Of a stretch of 64,000 nucleotides of DNA, positions 60,201 to 64,000 are shown piece after piece; the first letter of the stretch is position 1, and the number at the start of each line of letters is the position of its first letter. The translations under genes were made by a program, and so were the position numbers. This stretch comes from Rhytidiadelphus loreus (Eukaryota > Streptophyta > Bryopsida > Hypnales > Hylocomiaceae): positions 31,619,025 to 31,683,024 of the forward strand of contig OX344763.1 in assembly GCA_947034895.1 (NCBI GenBank). Reading direction: 5' to 3'. The notes under the pieces were generated by a model. The model made no database searches. It was not told where the DNA came from and saw nothing but the letters and a program-made list of their open reading frames with translations.

Positions 60201-61174
60201 ACTGCAACCTACGAACTAACTCACACTGACGTGAACGCAAGACTACTAGTCTGGAGACCTCGCAGGGGATGAAACTCTAAGAAGAATGTGGATGGATTTC
60301 ATCCATTGATAGTGTTGATTAGTGGTATTACGGCTCGGATACATATTTCCAACTGACAGTGTACACAACTAATCAAATCATGGCATGCATGGCATCTGCA
60401 GCGGATTGCAAGAAGAAGGGAGGAATGTGCGGTGACCCCAAGATCGTGGGCGGCGACGGCGTCGTGTTCTACTTCCACGGCCACAAGGACCAGGACTTCT
60501 GCCTCGTCTCCGACAGCGACCTGCACATCAACGCGCACTTCATCGGAAAAAGACCCGACGGACGACAAAGAGACTTCACGTGGGTGCAGGCGCTGGGATT
60601 CGTGTTCGGAGACCACGCGCTCACCATCGCCGCCAACAAGGTCGCACACTGGGACGCCGCGGTCGACCAGCTGCAGCTCACGTACAACGGCGTCCCGTTC
60701 GCGCTGGCCGCCACGTCGTGGACTTCGCCTGACGGTGCCTTGACGCTGACTCGCATTGGCGCCACCAACGCCGTGGACCTGGTGATCCAAGAGAAGATGG
60801 GCGTGGCGCTGACGGTGGTGCCCATCGGCAAGGAGGAGAGCCGCGTGCACCGCTACGGCATCGGCGGCGACGACTGCTTCGCGCACTTCGACATGCAGTT
60901 CCGCTTCCACAACCTTTCTTCTTCCGTGAACGGCGTGCTGGGTCAGACGTACCAGCCTGGTTTCGTGAATCCGGTGCAGCGCGGCGTGGCCATGCCCATC
61001 ATGGGCGGCGCTGACCGTTTCTCCAGCTCCTCTTTGCTGGCGACGGATTGCCGTGTGTCTCAATACACGGCGCAGGCCATCCCGCAGGGCTCCGCCATGC
61101 CTTCCTTCATCGCCATGTGTGGCAGCAGCGCTTTGCCGGCGGGCGTCCCCGGGGGACTCACCTGCAGGCGCTGA
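54279..61174 (+). CDS. Third Root_cap/LEA-related gene, intron interrupted by a copia element
   Basis: Exons 54279-54654 and 60402-61174 join in phase 1 across a 5747-bp intron into 382 residues. A signal peptide (KPAMMVLLVAVAVMLFV core) is followed by a longer proline-rich region than in the arm genes, built from about a dozen SPPSK, SPPTK, SPPGYS units, then the Root_cap domain. Exon 1, promoter and 3' flank are clearly diverged from the arm copies, yet exon 2 differs from theirs at only about ten bases by eye. The intron would be about 324 bp without the antisense copia insertion. Donor CGTAAGT and acceptor CTGCAG are intact, so correct splicing is possible but unproven. Confidence 0.85.
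54894..55174 (-). repeat. 3' LTR of the copia element
   Basis: 281 bp, identical to 60031-60311. The element is on the minus strand, so this left-hand LTR is the 3' one. The purine-rich tract adjoins it at 55175-55184. Confidence 0.95.
55175..55184 (-). other. Polypurine tract of the copia element
   Basis: TTTGTGGGAG in element orientation, directly before the 3' LTR. Its position and GTGGGAG composition fit the plus-strand primer of copia elements. Confidence 0.75.
55197..59702 (-). CDS. Copia Gag-Pol polyprotein, 1501 aa, intact
   Basis: A single frame with the copia order of domains. Gag occupies about residues 1-290, with a CCHC zinc knuckle at C248, C251, H256, C261. The aspartic protease motif DSGAS is at 333-337. 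The integrase zinc motif is H506, H511, C541, C544, and the catalytic triad is D573, D637, E673. The reverse transcriptase core includes D1087 and YVDD at 1171-1174. RNase H acidic residues are D1339, E1382 and D1416. No stop or frameshift occurs. Gag and Pol share one frame, as in copia and Tnt1-type elements. The ATG lies about 330 bp inside the 5' LTR, and the stop is about 13 bp from the polypurine tract. Confidence 0.96.
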   Translation of the reverse strand: MDKHDKIPVKMFDGTQFSVWKYHMEIVFEAKKVLRVVSGLEKRPIPVDPEHITPLELNQIDTWDERNANARMFISKSISQKILGKLTTCSTAATMWQKLCSLHLKKTPESVFTLQGKFFDYKMQSTDDISSHIQNITEMAMILADLGHTVPDKMIISKIIYSLPPSYNSIIAAWSNVPELSQTVDNLEERLLRHESLLIRQGGGSNHEHDHAFFTRSASSSRSHPFSKKEQHQKDLSYIRDLKARTKCYNCHELGHWSADCPKPKKKRPNSKDPRKIDHGLNEANLVESLRVSRSSEDDSKSISDEDFAFVVNSTISSYAYAADSYTDAWFADSGASEHMTDRLDWFSNFQSIPEGIHTVQIADDTKLWVRGKGDIQIRCLVDGQYHNGLMQDVLFVPKLKHNLFSVGLVSERNLSFITFPGRCEFATLSGKKVLEGIRFRKLYQLSITVILPTQSTTSEFLDSAHIATDEEEACISGSILSHSPAIDSALTVSSSPDHDELILWHARMGHVNIDTIHQMSHNDSLCDFKLDKHIQLQQPCEGCLLGKQHKSTYKHDPNKQRSITSGQLIHGDVSGRQTKTPSLKGSLYYILYKDDATAYRFVHFAKQKSEAFKFFKRVVNIVKRDTGNDVFTLRTDQGTEFLNNDFSQYLEDMNISRQTSTVYTPQQNGYIEHDNRTVMEMARSIIHAKGLPKKLWAEAINTSVYILNRTINRQLGNETPYERYFGEKPSVQHYRIFGSLAWLFVNKQLRTKLDPKSIKAYFVGYSSTSRAYRFWEPVTDKIIESSDFILDEKSGKYSQHFPPDPGREIYVNLPIDSLQQMTDPSIHLQRPIEIISNTSHGIVGDSNSSGSWSNISRPNDVPIHLDTVPPLDLPDLNSEDVQDPLPSVGDLSTHDILANSSIVELDANEEPIDPRFRSIQELLNSTPRLPDYPNFPELPEEPEPPDLFRIDPMNHDAVRISDALLAQVGEALQEPQTYREAVSSADSTSWQAAMDREYGSLIENQTWDLVLKPSDRKAIRNKWIYKVKYKPNGDIDKFKARLVAKGFTQKRGLDFTETYSPVIRYDSIRAIFAIAAARKMHLRQFDIGTAFLNGDLIEEIYMSQPQGYVDPKHPQYYCRLRKSIYGLRQSARQWNLCISNFLKQFRLIVSEADCCVYSNHGELHTILGIYVDDGIIASTNPDYIESILVYLESTFKVTRGEMDYFVGFQINRCPLTGSIFVHQERYIQDVLVRFGMQDAHEVSTPADTHSRLWKNHDLKDPAVDVPYRQAVGCLMYNTIITRPDIGYAVNKVSLFQERPQQSHWTAVKRIMRYLKRTKRFGLYYRGQTPPPRLIGYSDADFGGDLDDRKSRTGFVYILGSTAIAWGSHKQGCFADSTTIAELVAMAESTKETIWLCRLLRTIDCTQELPLTIYCDNQAAIALVKNPEYHKRTKHVDMKYYAIRTYYDDKLLDFKYIHTTEQIADIFTKALPRDSFQRLRQLMGIRPFHENEWECVDRNSS
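60020..60030 (-). other. Primer-binding site of the copia element (initiator tRNA-Met anticodon arm type)
   Basis: GGTTATGGGCC immediately follows the 5' LTR in element orientation. It is complementary to the GGCCCAUAACC of the plant initiator tRNA-Met anticodon stem-loop, not to the tRNA 3' end. Drosophila copia uses the same kind of half-tRNA primer. Confidence 0.75.
60031..60311 (-). repeat. 5' LTR of the copia element
   Basis: 281 bp, identical to 54894-55174, followed on the plus strand by the GTGTT target duplication. Confidence 0.95.
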
Positions 61175-64000
61175 TTCATGCAGTTCACTTTTGTAGTTCG
61201 AGTGACCCACTCGCATCATCCTTGTTGCTTGTAGTACTGAAATTCGGTGTTTGTTTAGTTTGACCATTTATGAACAATCGCTGCCATATATAATTTTACA
61301 TCCCCGTAAAGTTTGTCACGGAATTTTGTACCAGGTTATGATTGATATAGATGTATCTTCATTAAATTCATATAGTCACTTCTCCGTATTTTCTTACTGC
61401 TTCATTTTTCATGTCAATTGGTAGTGGTGAATATGATCGATGGTTTTATGAAAGCTGAGGTCGTTTTCCATACTGAGTGTGGTCTACTTTGTGTTTTTCA
61501 CTCGTTTGAACAGACTGAATCATATCGGTAGTGGATGAGTACTGACTTGGGAATTGTGGCGAATTCCCTTTCGTTTTCAGAATCAAAAGTGGGTTTACTC
61601 TGCTTAATCTCACTGTTTCCGGCGCCTTAAATTCAGTTCATTCGCTTGGTGTTTAACATTCCAATATTGACATTTTCTATCGTAACAAAATTTGCAAAGA
61701 TTGGTACTCTTGCAGATGCCCTTTCGAATCTCAGATCTCCGCCTATTCTAGTTTTTAGAAGCTGATTGTGCATTTGAATGTCACATTTGTGGCAAATAAA
61801 AACTCGAAGATTGACATGTCCAATGAAGATGACAATATGTTCTCGAGCACATTGCAACTCAAGGTGAAGTCGTGCTGCACCATGCATGATCTCCTGGTTT
61901 TGGACCCAGCTGAACTTGTCGAGCGGTGTCATTGCTCCGTCGTAAGAATGGCGAGGAGATCCTCTGCGAGACGGCGCACACGAGCATGCGAACACTGTAA
62001 TACAAAAATCTTTCTTGCGGAGGGCACGACCAAGAAGCTCCAGAGGCGAAACGACCCTAACACCCCGGATGGGCTGCCCATTGTTCGCACTAATTTCTTA
62101 CCCACGTAGAGGGCGCAAGGGCACAATGAGACCACGTGTCTTACTATGAGTGGTTGAGAGATACAATTGGCACTCACATTTAGTGTTCAGAAATGTGTCT
62201 AAATTTAGCATAATTTTTACCCAAGAGTTTTATTCCTAATAAAAGTGAATATTCAAAGGGAATATTCAGAGTGTTAACCCCCAAGTACCCAAAGTCTTTT
62301 TTGAGGTTTTGGAGTTTGTTCTCAACACAAATTGTTCATAAATTGTTCTTAAGTTTTATAGAGAAAAGATTGAATTGTACAAATAAAATCAGACATGTTA
62401 TACATCACGTAGGAAAGGAAAACTCAACAGAAATATGACACAGAGCAGTTGCAATCATGTTCCTGGAGGATGCTGGAGAGGCTCAACCTTTTTTGTTTTT
62501 AAAGTTTTGTTTCTCAAAATCTATGGCTTGAGTCTAAATGCAATACAGTTATGATCGACACTTTCCTCTGAATCCAACATAACCGAGCCTCGGGAGTCTC
62601 AAACTCGATCGAAGGTGATGATTCTCTTGTACGAAGTATGTATCGTCCAACAAATTACCCACTATTCGAGTTCTTGGATAGATTCACGAATTTGAAGCAA
62701 GCAAGGTCTACATGCATTCGATCTTCAATACTTGAGCAGCTGCCAAAGTGCCAATACCATCTGTATTTGAATCCTAAGAAACCTGCAGAAGACGGAGATT
62801 ATTTGTTAAAACCCCTGCTGTTACCGCTTCGTTTCTAGTTTAATGACAAGCAGCGTTCATCGTATGTTTCGTCTCTGCATGTTCCTACCACGGGTCTACA
62901 GCAATTGCCATAATAAATTTGCACTGCAGTTCTAGCTATTTGGTGCTTACAATCATCACGTGTCTCGAGTTGGAAACAAGAAAGCAACACGAGCTACAGT
63001 GGAGAATTTATAGAGTTTTACAATGTAGGCGATGCACACCTCTGGAGTTTCAATTATGTGCTTCTCAGAGTTTCGCATGTTTGGGCTGTCTTCTGCAAAG
63101 ACCAGCGGGTTGGAAGCAGCAACATACCTCGCAAGATGGAAGCATAATTAGCGAGTTAGATATAGAATCCGACTAAGTAGCTGATTAAGATGCTCAAATC
63201 TAACGATCCATCACAGGACTGCTTGCGCACAAGATCGAGGGCAAAAAAGATTATGTATGATTATCTATTAAAGAAACCATAGAATTCGAGATACTCTCAG
63301 TAACTATGTGTCCTAACGATGCATGCATCCTGTTGTAAATACCTCTCAAACCAGAGGAACTTTCGGGATTTTGTAACTTAGCAGAGCGAAAGAAGGGCAA
63401 ATCCATGGCGTGTTTTCCAAGACGGTGTGCAGACGTACTCGTTCCTTTGCATGGTCAACCCTTTCACTAGCTTCCTCACTGAAAGTGGCAGAAAAGATAG
63501 AATAGTGCCTGTAAATTCAGACACTTAAAAACAAACAAATACAGTTTCAACTTTCAAAAACACTAGCCTTCAACATGCTCCACAATGGAAGATACCCTTG
63601 AAATCTGTAGCACCTACTACTACCTACTTTCTACAGGGAGAACGTTCCACATGTGCTGAAAGCATGATGACACATGCAATTATATATAGAATGCGCATGA
63701 CTGGCCATGAGAGAAGCTTTCAAATTCTCACTTGACTGGCGATTCAGGCCAAGTCGAGATCGTTGAAGTTTACGACCCATGCCGAACAATCGATCCCACA
63801 TGATTGACCTGAATGACAATGAGAAACCTCTTGTTAATACGAAATTAGAGACCACTTGCAAAAGGAAATGAGAGTATTAAACACTGCAAATGAATCAGAC
63901 AGATTGACCATCGAAACGAGACCATTCAATTTGCGTCAGGAACACAGTCAAACAAAACGATGCACTACACAGCAAGCTACTGTCATTTCTCGTCCGGGTC
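61175..64000. other. Downstream region without a confident gene
   Basis: Base composition is more balanced than in the AT-rich blocks. The short frames on both strands have no recognisable domain. The 3' flank of the third Root_cap gene is unlike that of the arm copies from the stop codon onward, and no gene-A copy follows it. Confidence 0.45.
63631..63808 (-). CDS. Possible terminal exon of an unrecognised minus-strand gene
   Basis: On the minus strand a pyrimidine-rich tract ending TCATTCAG is followed by an open stretch of 59 codons (SIMWDRLFGMGRKLQRS..., ending ...CGTFSL, then a stop). The acceptor looks good and the first half is basic and non-repetitive, but I recognise no family. The rest of any gene would lie beyond the window. 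Confidence 0.2.

Larger units (their letters stand above)
54894..60311 (-). mobile_element. Full-length Ty1/copia LTR retrotransposon, antisense in a Root_cap intron
   Basis: 5418 bp, bounded by GTGTT target duplications (54889-54893 and 60312-60316). The two 281-bp LTRs are identical by my reading. In element orientation the LTR starts TATCAATGG and ends CTTTACA, so the termini are TA...CA rather than TG...CA. Next to the 5' LTR lies a primer-binding site matching the initiator tRNA-Met anticodon arm, and next to the 3' LTR a purine-rich tract TTTGTGGGAG. One uninterrupted Gag-Pol frame fills the interior. Everything needed for movement appears present, so the insertion is recent and the element could be active. 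Confidence 0.95.

Noticed and set aside
61768..62177. Overlapping frames on both strands downstream of the third Root_cap gene
   Set aside because: No start context, splice support or family resemblance; the composition is unremarkable.

Overview
The window is nuclear DNA of a land plant. It carries a spliced DEMETER/ROS1-type 5-methylcytosine DNA glycosylase, Root_cap/LEA-related secreted protein genes and a Ty1/copia retrotransposon, set in AT-rich intergenic sequence with GT-AG introns mostly of 70-400 bp. The species cannot be fixed from this sequence. A non-seed plant (bryophyte, lycophyte or fern) is my guess only, based on the compact introns and the divergent N-terminus of the glycosylase.

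Layout. 1-3487: AT-rich, no gene seen. 3488-15171 (+): a DEMETER-like glycosylase that I could splice by hand into one open frame of 21 exons (about 2326 codons, all splice phases agree); the start is provisional. 16624-19477 (+): an intact six-exon gene of 372 codons (called gene A here), conserved but of unknown function. 19883-20630: a foldback repeat. 21207-22420 (-): a truncated inverted copy of gene A (copy B). 22422-26579 and 34805-38971: two arms of a roughly 4.15-kb inverted repeat, each with the same two-exon Root_cap gene (proline-rich N-terminus plus Root_cap domain), transcribed outward. The 8.2-kb spacer is AT-rich and holds fragments of the same duplicated unit. 39395-41622 (+): a decayed third copy of gene A (copy C), ending at a Harbinger-like insertion (41623-43234) with an 11-unit, 19-bp minisatellite inside. 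43238-52700: AT-rich repeats, including two copies of a TTAA-flanked piggyBac-like non-autonomous element and a CACTA-type MITE. 54279-61174 (+): a third, diverged Root_cap gene whose single intron received a full-length antisense copia element with identical LTRs. 61175-64000: no convincing gene.

The theme is a segmentally duplicated cluster. A unit of AT-rich upstream blocks, Root_cap promoter and gene, and gene-A sequence has been copied, inverted, truncated and partly homogenised. The paralogous copies act as natural empty sites, which lets several transposon boundaries be read to the base. The Root_cap genes probably encode secreted, hydroxyproline-rich, cell-wall or mucilage-associated proteins. 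The glycosylase would act in active DNA demethylation, but nothing here ties it functionally to the repeats next to it.
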